In this document: piece after piece, positions 19,082-28,088 of the stretch
Layout of the letters: every line of letters starts with the position of its first letter
How positions within the stretch are numbered: the stretch's first letter is position 1
NCBI GenBank assembly: GCA_913058185.1
Contig: CAJXQX010000020.1
Location: 1 to 53,733 of the forward strand
Length of the DNA stretch: 53,733 nt
Origin: an uncultured Verrucomicrobiota bacterium
Lineage (GTDB): Bacteria; Verrucomicrobiota; Verrucomicrobiia; Opitutales; Opitutaceae
Reading direction: 5' to 3'
Notes under the pieces: generated by a model
Told to the model about the DNA's origin: nothing
The model's database searches: none
Seen by the model: the letters and a program-made list of their open reading frames with translations, nothing else
Translations under genes and position numbers: made by a program

Positions 19082-20847
19082 CGCTTGGGATCGACTTCAA
19101 ATCCAACCCCTTTGGTTTCTGCCCATGCGGTGAGCGTGAGGCGGTGGATCTTAGCGTTGTGGCGCACGTCGACCGGGAAACCGGGATGGAAATAGAACAG
19201 ATTAATCCGACCTGCGAGGGGGTGCGTGCGCGTTTGGGTGCGAAGGAGTCGGCCGAGGGCCCGGCATTTCGAACTGTTGTTTACGACGCTCGGATCGACC
19301 GGTTCGATCACGAGGGCGGCGCGTTGATTGGGGTATTTGCCGTGACCGATCAACGCGGTGCGGATGACTTCGGGGTGATCATTGAAGATCGGCTCCACCT
19401 GTTCGGAGTAGAGGGTCCTCGATTTGGTTTCAACGCGTTCGGCGGCGCGGCCACAGAACCAGAGACGTCCTTGGTCATCGAGATAACCGCAGTCTCCCAT
19501 GCGGTGCCAGACCGTCGCTGCTGCGGCAGCGACGGAAGTATCAAGTATCAAGTTACAAGTATCAGGTGACGGACTCCCGGCGGACTCCGCGGGAGTAATA
19601 CTAGATGTTGTTTTATCCGCTATTTTGGCTTGGGCGGTGGCTTTGGGCAGGGCGTCGTAAGTTTTGGTGACCGTGGGGCCTTGCACGATGATCTCGCCAA
19701 TCTCTCTGGTTGGGAGTTCCTCAACGTCATAGATTGAGGCGATGGCTCGGTCGCTTAGACGAATAATTTTTACTTCGTTGGGCGAGATGACTTGGCCGAC
19801 GCAGGTGCCTTCTCCTTGTAGGGTTTGGGCTGCCGTTTCAGTCAAAACGGTCGAGGCCGAAACCGCGCTGACGGGTAACACTTCGGTCGCACCGTAGGGG
19901 CTGTGTAATTCGCCGGAACTGAGAATGGGCGTCATCAGTTCCCAGAGTGCGGGGGGCACGGGTGCTCCGGCGGAGAGCACGCGCTGCATGGAAGGCAGTT
20001 CAATTTTTTCGCGGGTGCAGTGTTGGGCGATTTTTAGCCAGAGCGTGGGTGAGCCGAAGGAATTGGTTATGCGCTCCTGCGTGATCGCCTGCACAATCTT
20101 GGCGGGATCGACCATGGCGGGTTTGCTGGGGTCGATTTCGGGCACGACGGTGGTCATGCCGAGGGCGGGATTGAATAGCGCGAAGATCGGCAACATGGGC
20201 AGATCGATTTCTCCGGGTTTAATGCCGAAGGTTTCGCGAATGAGCTCAACCTGGGCGCTGAACATGCCGTGTTCGTAGCAGACGCCTTTTGGTGCTCCGG
20301 TGGAGCCCGAGGTAAACAAAATGGCCGCGAGCTCATCGGTCGCCGAGTCGGCCACCGTGAGCTTGATGGGGGTGGTTGCGTTCGTGGGACAGCGGGCGGT
20401 CGAACTGCTACTCGCGCCGACTCGGATACTGACCGAGGAAAAGGCGCGGCGAAACACGTGACTGAATATCCGGGCGAGCGGGATGCCGAGGAGTGCCTTG
20501 GGTTGCGAACGTTCAACGCACTTGAGGAAGGTCTTCCGGCCCATGCCGGGATCGATCACGACGGGAACGGCCCCGATAGCGAAGAGGGCAAATACGCTGG
20601 CGATTAGCGGCAGGCCTTGGCGCACCATGACAAGAACGCGGTCTCCGCGTTGCACCCCGGCGGTGGTTAGACGGTGTTGCCAAGCCGCGGCTTCAGCTTC
20701 GAGCTCCGCGAAATTCAGCGTGAGGTAGTGGATGTCCCCGGTGGAGGTGCGACCGCGGGGAACCTTGAGCGCCGCCGTCTCAGCTTGCACCGCCGCCATC
20801 AAAGGCAGGTGCTGCGCGATGTTGGCGGATAGGGAATCGGAACTCAT
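19078..20847 (-). CDS. oleC: OleC-like beta-lactone synthetase (AMP-dependent ligase)
   Basis: The 589-residue ligase carries the ANL-superfamily P-loop LFTSGSTGAPKG, the A5-like SPYGATE and the later MGDCGYLDDQGRLWFCGR. The OleC-specific blocks are clear: VVIDPGMGRKTFLKCVE near residue 95 and FHPGFPVDVRHNAKIHR near the end. OleC converts 2-alkyl-3-hydroxy acids with ATP to beta-lactones, which OleB turns into olefins. It starts at the ATG at 20847 and its stop overlaps the oleD start by four bases. A ~30-residue insertion after KATAQAKIAD holds a four-unit 7-base repeat (19537-19564). oleA and oleB are not in the window. Confidence 0.88.
   Translation of the reverse strand: MSSDSLSANIAQHLPLMAAVQAETAALKVPRGRTSTGDIHYLTLNFAELEAEAAAWQHRLTTAGVQRGDRVLVMVRQGLPLIASVFALFAIGAVPVVIDPGMGRKTFLKCVERSQPKALLGIPLARIFSHVFRRAFSSVSIRVGASSSSTARCPTNATTPIKLTVADSATDELAAILFTSGSTGAPKGVCYEHGMFSAQVELIRETFGIKPGEIDLPMLPIFALFNPALGMTTVVPEIDPSKPAMVDPAKIVQAITQERITNSFGSPTLWLKIAQHCTREKIELPSMQRVLSAGAPVPPALWELMTPILSSGELHSPYGATEVLPVSAVSASTVLTETAAQTLQGEGTCVGQVISPNEVKIIRLSDRAIASIYDVEELPTREIGEIIVQGPTVTKTYDALPKATAQAKIADKTTSSITPAESAGSPSPDTCNLILDTSVAAAAATVWHRMGDCGYLDDQGRLWFCGRAAERVETKSRTLYSEQVEPIFNDHPEVIRTALIGHGKYPNQRAALVIEPVDPSVVNNSSKCRALGRLLRTQTRTHPLAGRINLFYFHPGFPVDVRHNAKIHRLTLTAWAETKGVGFEVDPKR
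19537..19564. repeat. Heptad array, four AGTATCA-type units, inside oleC
   Basis: Four consecutive 7-base units: AGTATCA, AGTATCA, AGTTACA, AGTATCA. They encode part of an in-frame insertion (DTCNLILDT) absent from the conserved OleC blocks on either side. The same unit occurs twice in the RlmD-like gene at 14841. Confidence 0.75.
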
Positions 20848-20895
20848 CGGCCGGTGGTGGTGTTCGCCAATAAACAGAATTCGATGGCGGGCGTT

Positions 20896-20924
20896 CCTCC
20901 TTCGCCGAGGCTTCGGCGGACAAG
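20896..20924. repeat. Dispersed palindromic element, copy B, between rnd and oleC
   Basis: Ends CCTCCTTCGC and TTCGGCGGACAAG frame a short hairpin (CGCCGAGGCTTCGGCG). It shares its ends with copy A at 14761-14798 and lies in the 129-base spacer ahead of oleC, where it could affect transcription from rnd into oleCD. Nothing else is recognisable in that spacer. Confidence 0.5.
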
Positions 20925-20976
20925 AAAGCCCGACCCACTTGGGGGGAGGGTTATATCCACGGGGTCCCCATTGGAC

Positions 20977-22161
20977 TTAGGTGGTGTCCGCTCCGTTTTT
21001 GTAGGCGGGCAGCGACTCGATCAGTTCACATTGCCAAGGCAAGAGGAGCTCACTGAGCGTCTCGGGGCTGTGGGCGATTTGCGCGAGCTGCGCTCGGTTG
21101 GCGATGAGCGTGGCCTCGAGTTTGAGTTTCGCGGACAGGACGTCGCGATCAGCTTTGAGGCGATCTTGAAATTTGAGTTCACGCGGCGAGAGCGACCGGT
21201 GTTCACGGTTGCGCACCCGGCGGGGCAGCGTGGTGGGATCGGTCTCGAGTCCCGTTGCGACGGCCTTAGTAAGCGAAGGAGCGAGTCGAGGGTGACGGCG
21301 GCCGAGGTTGACGCTGGCCACGATGGCGTTGGCGTCATTGTTCTCCTCGGCGTTAGCGGCCATTCTAAGGAGGAGCGAGTTGTTGCAGACCTTGAACGGA
21401 GGGGTGTCGAGGCGTTCGGCTTGGGCTTCGCGCCAGTGCCAGATGGATTGGAGGACGCTGAGACAACGGCCGCGCAGTTTCTCGGACTTGCCGATGCGCC
21501 AGGCGTTTTCGTCACCGGAAGGGAAACCCACGAGGCCGGCTTCGATTTGGCGGCGGCATTGTTGGTCAAGCCAATCCACGCGTCCGAGCTTCTTGAGCTC
21601 CTTGTTGAGCAGATCGCGCAGCTCGAAGAGATGCCAAACGTCGAGGGAGGCGTAATCGAGGAGCTTTTTGGTGAGCGGGCGCCGGGACCAGTTGGCCTTT
21701 TGGGACTCTTTGGACATCACGAGGCCGAAGTAGTCCTCCATGAGGCCGGCCAGACCTACCTTCTTCCGATTGAGGAGTTGGGCGGCGAGCATCGTATCGA
21801 ACATGCTCTTGGCTTCGAATTTGTTCAGGTCGTGCATCAGCCGCAGATCGAAGTCACTCCCGTGCATCAGGAGGTGTTTGTCGGCGAGCTTGGCGTAAAG
21901 TGGGGCGAAATCTATGGGCGCGAGGGCATCGACGAGGAACACCTTACCATCCACCAGAAATTGCAGGAGGCAGATCTTGGTGCGGTAGCAGTTCATGTTG
22001 TCCGCTTCGGTATCCAGCGCGACTTCGTCAACGCGGTCGAGGGCTTCGAGCAAGGGAGTGAGTGATCCGGGCTGGTCAAGCAGCTTGTAGGTAGGCGGTT
22101 CGGGCTTCACTTTGACACCGAGCAAACGACGAGCAACTGGCGGAAGAAAACGTTTAATCAT
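20977..22161 (-). CDS. rnd: Ribonuclease D-like 3'-5' exonuclease with HRDC domain
   Basis: The 394-residue protein shows the DEDD exonuclease motifs: Exo I VALDTEADN (D..E), Exo II LLMHGSDFDLRLM and Exo III LLDYASLDVWHLFEL (YxxxD form, DEDDy type). An HRDC-like helical region follows (about residues 205-290, LRGRCLSVLQSIWHWRE). RNase D trims the 3' ends of tRNA precursors and other small RNAs in the cytoplasm. Its start overlaps the stop of the HDAC-like gene by four bases (22158-22161), implying translational coupling. The C-terminal ~100 residues are basic and carry little conserved sequence. Confidence 0.88.
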   Translation of the reverse strand: MIKRFLPPVARRLLGVKVKPEPPTYKLLDQPGSLTPLLEALDRVDEVALDTEADNMNCYRTKICLLQFLVDGKVFLVDALAPIDFAPLYAKLADKHLLMHGSDFDLRLMHDLNKFEAKSMFDTMLAAQLLNRKKVGLAGLMEDYFGLVMSKESQKANWSRRPLTKKLLDYASLDVWHLFELRDLLNKELKKLGRVDWLDQQCRRQIEAGLVGFPSGDENAWRIGKSEKLRGRCLSVLQSIWHWREAQAERLDTPPFKVCNNSLLLRMAANAEENNDANAIVASVNLGRRHPRLAPSLTKAVATGLETDPTTLPRRVRNREHRSLSPRELKFQDRLKADRDVLSAKLKLEATLIANRAQLAQIAHSPETLSELLLPWQCELIESLPAYKNGADTT

Positions 22162-23033
22162 GCGCGTGGACTCCCGTCAGCCCAGGCGGTCAAAAACGTA
22201 TCGATCAGATCGGGTAGTTTGGTGCTGTAGCCGCCTTCTAGGACGGCGGCGGTGGGTCGACCGAGTTCCGGCAACCATGTGCCGAGCGTAGTGAAATCCT
22301 GTTTTTCCAATGTCATCTCAGTAATAGGATCGCCGTAAAAGGCGTCGAATCCGGCAGAGACGAGCACAAGGTCAGGGTTGAAGGCAATCACACGATCAAA
22401 CGATTTACGCTGAACCGCGAGGTGTTCGGTCCGCGGAGTGTGCGGCGGCACGGGCCAATTGGCGCAATTTCCGAAGCTCGTCAGCCCGGTGCCAGGGTAG
22501 CCGGGAGACTGGTGCACCGAGGAAAACAGGATGCCTTCGCGCCCAGCGAGGATCGCTTCGGTGCCATTACCGTGGTGAGCGTCGAAGTCCCACACGGCGA
22601 CCCGGTTGATTCCGGGCTGCATCTGGGCGTGAAGCGCAGCGATGGCGATGTGGTTGAGGTAGCAGAAGCCCATCGCCTGGTCGCTGGTCGCATGATGGCC
22701 GGGGGGGCGCATGAGAGAAATGGCTGGACCCCTGCCCGCGATCGCCGCCTCGGCGGCCGCGATCGCGCAACCGGCAGCGCGGTAGGCGTGTCGGGCAATG
22801 TCCTCGAATCCAGGTGTGTCGGCGTCGAAATCACCCGGCTGCTCGAGGCGATAGAGGTGCGTATTATCATGGGCAAGAGCTGCTTGAGCAGATGTCGCGG
22901 CCTCCGGTTGCTCCCAAACCCACTCGGGATGTCGCGAGCGCAGCAGTGGCGTGGCGAGGCGCAACCGATCGGGTTGTTCGGGGCGAGCGGAGGAGCCGTA
23001 TTCGAGACAGCGGGAGTCGTGAAATAGGACCAT
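22158..23033 (-). CDS. Histone-deacetylase-family hydrolase
   Basis: The 291-residue zinc hydrolase shows the class II HDAC/acetylpolyamine hydrolase motifs: SLMRPPGHHA with paired His, GFCYLNHIAIAA, the metal set DFDAHHGNGT, SVHQSPGYPGTG and VSAGFDAFYGDP, then the late EGGYS. It should remove acetyl groups from proteins, polyamines or other amides. I choose the ATG at 23033 (MVLFHDSRCLEYGS), which matches the family start; the frame is open to 23138 but overlaps the opposite gene. It is the first gene of the rnd-oleC-oleD strand run. Confidence 0.9.
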   Translation of the reverse strand: MVLFHDSRCLEYGSSARPEQPDRLRLATPLLRSRHPEWVWEQPEAATSAQAALAHDNTHLYRLEQPGDFDADTPGFEDIARHAYRAAGCAIAAAEAAIAGRGPAISLMRPPGHHATSDQAMGFCYLNHIAIAALHAQMQPGINRVAVWDFDAHHGNGTEAILAGREGILFSSVHQSPGYPGTGLTSFGNCANWPVPPHTPRTEHLAVQRKSFDRVIAFNPDLVLVSAGFDAFYGDPITEMTLEKQDFTTLGTWLPELGRPTAAVLEGGYSTKLPDLIDTFLTAWADGSPRA

Positions 23034-23126
23034 GAGCACGAAAGACTGGATGGGCAGAGGTGCGCCGCAATATTTCGGATAAAAACTCAGGTGCCGCTGG
23101 AGAGAACCGCCGGGTTCGTCTAGAAT

Positions 23127-23576
23127 ATGGCCGTGCAATGGGGTTTTGAATCAATCGATACGTGGTGGTGGTGGGCCCAATGCGCCACGACTTGGGCCCT
23201 GGTGGGCTTAATGTGGGTGGTCCAGGTGGTGATTTATCCCCAAATGGCCCGGATGGTGCCGGAGGGGTTCGCCTCGTGGCATCACGCCTATGCGGGCCGG
23301 ATCAGTCGGGTTGTCGTGCCGTTGATGGGGGCCGAGGCGATACTGGTGGCCGTATGGGTCTATGCGTCGCCCACGATTTTGATGGGATGGATTTCGGCCG
23401 TTCTTGTGCTTATTATCTGGTTATCAACAATATGCATTCAGATTCCGCTCCATCGGCGATTAGCTTCGGGATGGAATGTAGCGACGATCGAGCGACTTGT
23501 GGCGACGAATTGGATTCGCACCCTGGCTTGGACGCTGCGAGGCGGGATCGTCTTGGCAGCGACGATCATCGGGTAA
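23127..23576 (+). CDS. Unrecognised four-helix membrane protein
   Basis: I cannot name this 149-residue protein. It has about four hydrophobic helices: WALVGLMWVVQVVIYPQ, VVVPLMGAEAILVAVWVY, GWISAVLVLIIWLSTIC and TLAWTLRGGIVLAATII. Conserved-looking polar sites are IYPQM, HHAYAGRIS near the second helix and IPLHRRL after the third, a layout seen in small DUF1772-like membrane proteins. It is divergent from the HDAC-like gene and followed after 83 bases by the large carboxykinase-like gene. Confidence 0.65.
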   Translation: MAVQWGFESIDTWWWWAQCATTWALVGLMWVVQVVIYPQMARMVPEGFASWHHAYAGRISRVVVPLMGAEAILVAVWVYASPTILMGWISAVLVLIIWLSTICIQIPLHRRLASGWNVATIERLVATNWIRTLAWTLRGGIVLAATIIG

Positions 23577-23659
23577 TTTGAGGGCCGTGGCTATATACTG
23601 AACGTTTTTTGCAATCCGTGCATTGTCCCGGCGCAGGTAATGCTTCACGATAGCCCTGT

Positions 23660-26600
23660 ATGACTTCTGCTAAGCGCCCGCCTTCTCCCGAAGAGTTACG
23701 TCAAGCCATCTCCCTGCGATTGGAGTTGATCGGTTGTCCCTCGAGTTCGGGGGCTGGAGTTGGAGGCCTTACCTCCTTGGCCAATCCAATTTTCTCCCGG
23801 CATCGGGAAATGACCCGCCAGATGGTCGAGCGGTATGCACCGGTTGATGGTCGGATTCAGCATTTTCTTACCCAATATCTCGCGAAGATTGGTCCTGCCG
23901 CGAACCTGCCACTTCGCACGCTGGTGCTCGATCAACCCGGTCTTGCTCGCGAACTCTCGCTGCCGTCCAGCGGAGATGCGGCCGAATCCCCTCTCCTCAA
24001 GAGCTACCGGTTGCGCAATGGCGTCCTACATAACCCGCGCAGTGATCGCCGGACGACCAAGGGCGTATTTCACATCGCTGAAGGCGGTCTGCCCGTGCCC
24101 GACGACAAGAAGGCGGTGCCCGTCGAGGCCTATGGCAAGCTGCTCGAGATCGCGATGCAGCCGCCCGAAGATCTGACTCGCCTCCCTTATTCGGCGGATT
24201 GGTCGGAGCCCGCCCATAGCATGGTTTCCTTACTCCTGCGGCCGATGGTCGTGCCAGAGGTTCCCGGAGTCACCCCATCGAAGTCGCTCGAAATTCGGTT
24301 TTTTGCCCCCGGTTCGTTGGTCGCTAATCTCGATTTTGTAGAGTCGATTTTCGGCAATGCTGGCGATCCCTACCTGCCAGAGAACGATGCCGCATTCGAT
24401 ATCGACGGATGGACCGGACACACCGGTTGCGTGATCTTGGCCCCGCATCTCGTGAACGTCTCCAAGGTGGCCCTCGGCTTGCCCCACTGGGATCTCGCGA
24501 CGCCTCGCCAACGCCGCGACGGCATGTGCTGGAAGTCAGAAGATGAAATCTACAACGAAGGCTCGGCCTTCAAGATTTGCGCCCGCGATGCTCGCGGTGT
24601 GGTGGTGACTCTCATCGCCGACAACTATTTCGGCTACTGCAAGAAAGAGGTGAAAACGCAGATCGGTTATGCCGCCAACCTGTTTGGTATAGCAGAAGAA
24701 GAACACGCCGGTGGCGCCCGCGTTTACCCATCTTACGATTTGGGAGAGGAGTTTGCAGGCAACCTGCACGTGCAGTCGCGCGGTCACACCTTTGTCGAAG
24801 TGAAAGAGCGCTACGGTGATCTCATCGAGGTGCAGCCGGAGGGTTACGCGATCGATAAGAAGTATCCGACAATTTACTACGTTCCGGAGGATGTGGCCTT
24901 CGATCTCGCGGTCCAAACCGTTCGATGGAAGACGGGCGACCAGGAGCAGCTCCTACCCCTGCGGGCGGGAATCACTTACGTGCGACCGTCTGGCTATCGG
25001 GTTCACCTAGATCGCCCACCCGCACACAACAGTTGGAACCTCGTCGGCACGGTCGCTGAAGGCACCTTGTGCCATAAACCATCTACCGTGTCGGGTGGAG
25101 GTAAGTCTGAGATCTCAAAGGCGATCTCGGATGCGATTTTGCCGGGTCCTGTTTTCGTAGCGGATTTCGAGCGCGACATGACTCGCGTGCAGGAGCTGTT
25201 CGACCATCCCTACTCTGAGCGATTCGCTGATGTTTCGCGACGCGGCGCGGATAAGCGTCCCCTGCTCAGCTACGAGCGATCACTCGGTTCGGTGATCAAA
25301 CTCCTCACGCCCTCATCGGAATTCTCCGACGAGTTTAACGACTGGCTTCGTGTCATCCCGCAATACCTCAAGGAAATCGTTTTTGTGGTGAAACGCCACT
25401 TCCGCTCTGATTGGGGCGACGATTGGCGCAATCATTTCTCGGTTGATATCATTAATGGCACCCCGGGCAACGAACTGAAGTGTGACACGCGCAAACTCAC
25501 CGCGAGTTACTTGCGGGTTGGGTTCCGCGACGACGGGTCTTGGCGGGTGTTTGGCCTCCGCGAGGATTTCCATCCGGCGGCCAAGATTCAGATGGAAGAC
25601 GATATCACCGCATCGGTGGTGGTCCCATCCAATCAACTCTCGGGATTGCGCGCCGGAGATGATCGCGCGTCGCAGAAATTCGTAGCGAATTGCGAAACCC
25701 GCCTGTTCCAGCGTCCCGATGATGCGATTCATCGCGGTTATGATAAACAGGCCGAGCGCGACCTCGCGGGTCCCGGCAATTTCATCTCCAACTTTGAAGC
25801 CCTTAGTCGCCAAGATGCGCAGGAGTTGGTGGCCGATGCAGTCGGTTTCGATAAGTGGACGGAACCGGTCCAGACGTTGATCAAACAGTCTGCTGCGGCC
25901 CCAGACGGGATATCTTATTTCGTTTCGCCGGCCCACCCTCGGATCGTTGATGGCAAGCCCACCAAGAATCCGCGCTATCTGCAGATGCGTCCGGATCTGG
26001 AAGATCCTCGTGGGGTTTATCTCGCGGAAATGGCGACCCGGTTGCACCGGCGCCTTGAGGCCGATGCGCCCGTATACACTCCGGTCGATGCCGTCGTTCC
26101 CGGCCGCCGCAACAACCCGCCGGAACCAGAGTCTGGTGTCCGCTCCCTCGCGGTGTTTAACCCGATTCACTATTTCGAACTACCCGAGTTGTTTATCGAG
26201 TATATCAGTTCGATGACCGGTAAGTCGCCTTCCACGACCGGTGCGGGATCTGAAGGTGCCCTGACCAAGGGCCCGTTCAATTGCCTGCCTGCCGTTTATG
26301 ACCTCAATGCGGCGCTCGTCTCGATGCTGCTGACTGAGCACCCGGCTTTCGTTTCGGCTGCGGGATATGTTGGGCCCAAAGTGCGGACCGATCACGATGT
26401 GAGTCTACTCGTGCCCGAGGTTTGGTGTCGCATGAAACCGGAAGAACGTGACCCCCAAGCCATGATCGAAAACGGCCTCCTTGAGCGTTGCCGTGATTTC
26501 GACTTCGAAGGCAAGACGGTGCTCGCCAGCCGGTTGGGCTATCGGATCACCCGCAAGTTTGCCCGCACCTTCTTTGGCCGGGTCTTTAACCACCCGCACG

Positions 26601-27076
26601 TCGTATTTACGGACGAAATGCTCAGTCCCGAAAAACAAGGCATGGAGCTCTTTGTCGAAGGCATGGACAACATCGTCGCGACTCACGAGCGCGTGGCGCA
26701 GGCCTACTTCGACGACGGCACGATCAGTGAAGCCTGTCCTCCGCTCGAGGCGCTCCTTCACATCATGGCCAAGGGTGACTGGAACGGTCACGGGCTTGAT
26801 GCCCCAGAAGTGCGTGAGATGTTCAGCCGCGACGCTCTGATCGCGAGTGATTGGTATAAGGCGCGAGTCGCCGCCAAGCAGGAGTGGGATATCGGCCTGT
26901 GGAATCGGCACATCAAGTCGCTCCAACTCACGCTCGAAAACCCGACGGCCGAAGACCTTTCGAAACGCCTCGGTTTGGCGGATCGATTGAAGAAGGCAAA
27001 GGCCGAACGCGAACGCGTAGGCAGTGTTGAATACGGCGAATCGTTGGTCGGCACGCTTGGTCGTCAGCCCGTTTAA
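23660..27076 (+). CDS. Candidate PPi-type phosphoenolpyruvate carboxykinase
   Basis: The 1138-residue soluble protein has the unusual length of diphosphate-dependent PEP carboxykinases (about 1100-1150 residues, known from Entamoeba and Propionibacterium). Likely motifs are RRTTKGVFHIAEGGLPVPD near residue 130, NYFGYCKKEVKTQIGYAANL near 335 and a P-loop-like TVSGGGKSEISKAI near 480, the last resembling the PEPCK kinase loop. That enzyme converts oxaloacetate and PPi to PEP, CO2 and phosphate. There is no signal peptide and no stop or shift over 3.4 kb. The name comes from length and remembered family blocks, not from a search; if wrong, it is a large conserved cytosolic protein. No pathway gene is adjacent. 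Confidence 0.55.
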   Translation: MTSAKRPPSPEELRQAISLRLELIGCPSSSGAGVGGLTSLANPIFSRHREMTRQMVERYAPVDGRIQHFLTQYLAKIGPAANLPLRTLVLDQPGLARELSLPSSGDAAESPLLKSYRLRNGVLHNPRSDRRTTKGVFHIAEGGLPVPDDKKAVPVEAYGKLLEIAMQPPEDLTRLPYSADWSEPAHSMVSLLLRPMVVPEVPGVTPSKSLEIRFFAPGSLVANLDFVESIFGNAGDPYLPENDAAFDIDGWTGHTGCVILAPHLVNVSKVALGLPHWDLATPRQRRDGMCWKSEDEIYNEGSAFKICARDARGVVVTLIADNYFGYCKKEVKTQIGYAANLFGIAEEEHAGGARVYPSYDLGEEFAGNLHVQSRGHTFVEVKERYGDLIEVQPEGYAIDKKYPTIYYVPEDVAFDLAVQTVRWKTGDQEQLLPLRAGITYVRPSGYRVHLDRPPAHNSWNLVGTVAEGTLCHKPSTVSGGGKSEISKAISDAILPGPVFVADFERDMTRVQELFDHPYSERFADVSRRGADKRPLLSYERSLGSVIKLLTPSSEFSDEFNDWLRVIPQYLKEIVFVVKRHFRSDWGDDWRNHFSVDIINGTPGNELKCDTRKLTASYLRVGFRDDGSWRVFGLREDFHPAAKIQMEDDITASVVVPSNQLSGLRAGDDRASQKFVANCETRLFQRPDDAIHRGYDKQAERDLAGPGNFISNFEALSRQDAQELVADAVGFDKWTEPVQTLIKQSAAAPDGISYFVSPAHPRIVDGKPTKNPRYLQMRPDLEDPRGVYLAEMATRLHRRLEADAPVYTPVDAVVPGRRNNPPEPESGVRSLAVFNPIHYFELPELFIEYISSMTGKSPSTTGAGSEGALTKGPFNCLPAVYDLNAALVSMLLTEHPAFVSAAGYVGPKVRTDHDVSLLVPEVWCRMKPEERDPQAMIENGLLERCRDFDFEGKTVLASRLGYRITRKFARTFFGRVFNHPHVVFTDEMLSPEKQGMELFVEGMDNIVATHERVAQAYFDDGTISEACPPLEALLHIMAKGDWNGHGLDAPEVREMFSRDALIASDWYKARVAAKQEWDIGLWNRHIKSLQLTLENPTAEDLSKRLGLADRLKKAKAERERVGSVEYGESLVGTLGRQPV

Positions 27077-27104
27077 GTTTGGCTCCAAAGTTCAGCTGCT
27101 TCTC

Positions 27105-28069
27105 ATGCGATTTGTTCGAACATTCCTAGTCGTTACTGGTTTGGTGTCGTTCCTGAATGCGGGGCCGCGTGGCGTGTTGGAATTCGAGGACGGCAACCGA
27201 GTAACAGGGGAATTGTCGAAAACGACAGCAGACCACTGGGTCTTTCAATCCGCTCGTTTTGAGGAACTGCGGCCAGCGCGGGCGGATGCAGTATTTCGTC
27301 CGGAGCATGCCACGGCGGCGATACCCCAGGAAGCGACGCCGGTCCTTCACAGTCAAACGGTCAAGGACTCGAAAAAATCGTCCGATCCTACTCACTCCTG
27401 GTGGCGACCCCATTCTCTGCGTGGCAATATCTACGGTCTAATCTCGAGTGACGCTGGTGATTCGAAGGAAGAGGGTGGGCTGGAGTTGCGTGCCGTCTGG
27501 GCCCCACTTGGCTATGACGAGTTTCGGCTTGATGCTCGCTGGCTCGACAAGAGGAAAAATGATACGCAGGGGGATTTACGCACCTCCTTGGATGCCTATT
27601 GGCGGGTTGATGTTGAAGAACACTGGTTTACTTACTTGGGCAGTGATTTGGAGTGGGATGATTTCAAAGTCGCAGGGTTAAAACCACGATACTTTCTTCA
27701 ACGATATCAGGTTGGATTTGGTTACAATCTGGTTAAGTCAGACCGAGTAATGTCGCGCGTGGGAGCGACGTGGAATTTTTTCCGTTTCGAGTCTGACGCG
27801 ATTGGTGTTCAGTTTAACACGGATGCCCCGTCACTTTTGATCGAGAACGAAATCGATCTGCCCGAGGGCTTCAAACTTCACCAAATCGGACAAATCTACT
27901 TTTGGGCTGATTCAGGAGCGGGTTGGGGGCGGACAACGAAATCGAAGTTACGAAAGCGATAGGCTCCTATTGGCATGTTGGCACGCGCCACGAATGGCGA
28001 AAGAACGGGACGGACGTTACCGAGTTTCCCTTTTCTAAATGGCGCCTTTTTCTCGGTCTGAGTTACTAG
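27105..28069 (+). pseudogene. Secreted outer-membrane-barrel-like protein (DUF481-like), frameshifted near its C-terminus
   Basis: The ATG at 27105 gives a signal peptide (MRFVRTFLVVTGLVSFLNA) and then an N-terminal segment LEFEDGNRVTGELSKTTADH, typical of proteins that pair a small beta domain with a DUF481-like barrel. Alternating aromatic strands follow (EHWFTYLGSDLEWDDF, KPRYFLQRYQVGFGYNL). The frame breaks at a G5 run (27925-27929): the continuing frame yields ADNEIEVTKAIGSYWHVG and ends LFLGLSY, an aromatic C-terminus usual for outer-membrane barrels, at a TAG at 28067. One more G would restore 321 residues. Function unknown. Confidence 0.75.
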
Positions 28070-28088
28070 CGCCCCACCTGCCCGACGT

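Noticed and set aside
20854-22065. 403-residue plus-strand frame opposite RNase D
   Set aside because: It is antisense to clear exonuclease motifs, has low-complexity Glu/Gly/Val composition and no recognisable domain.
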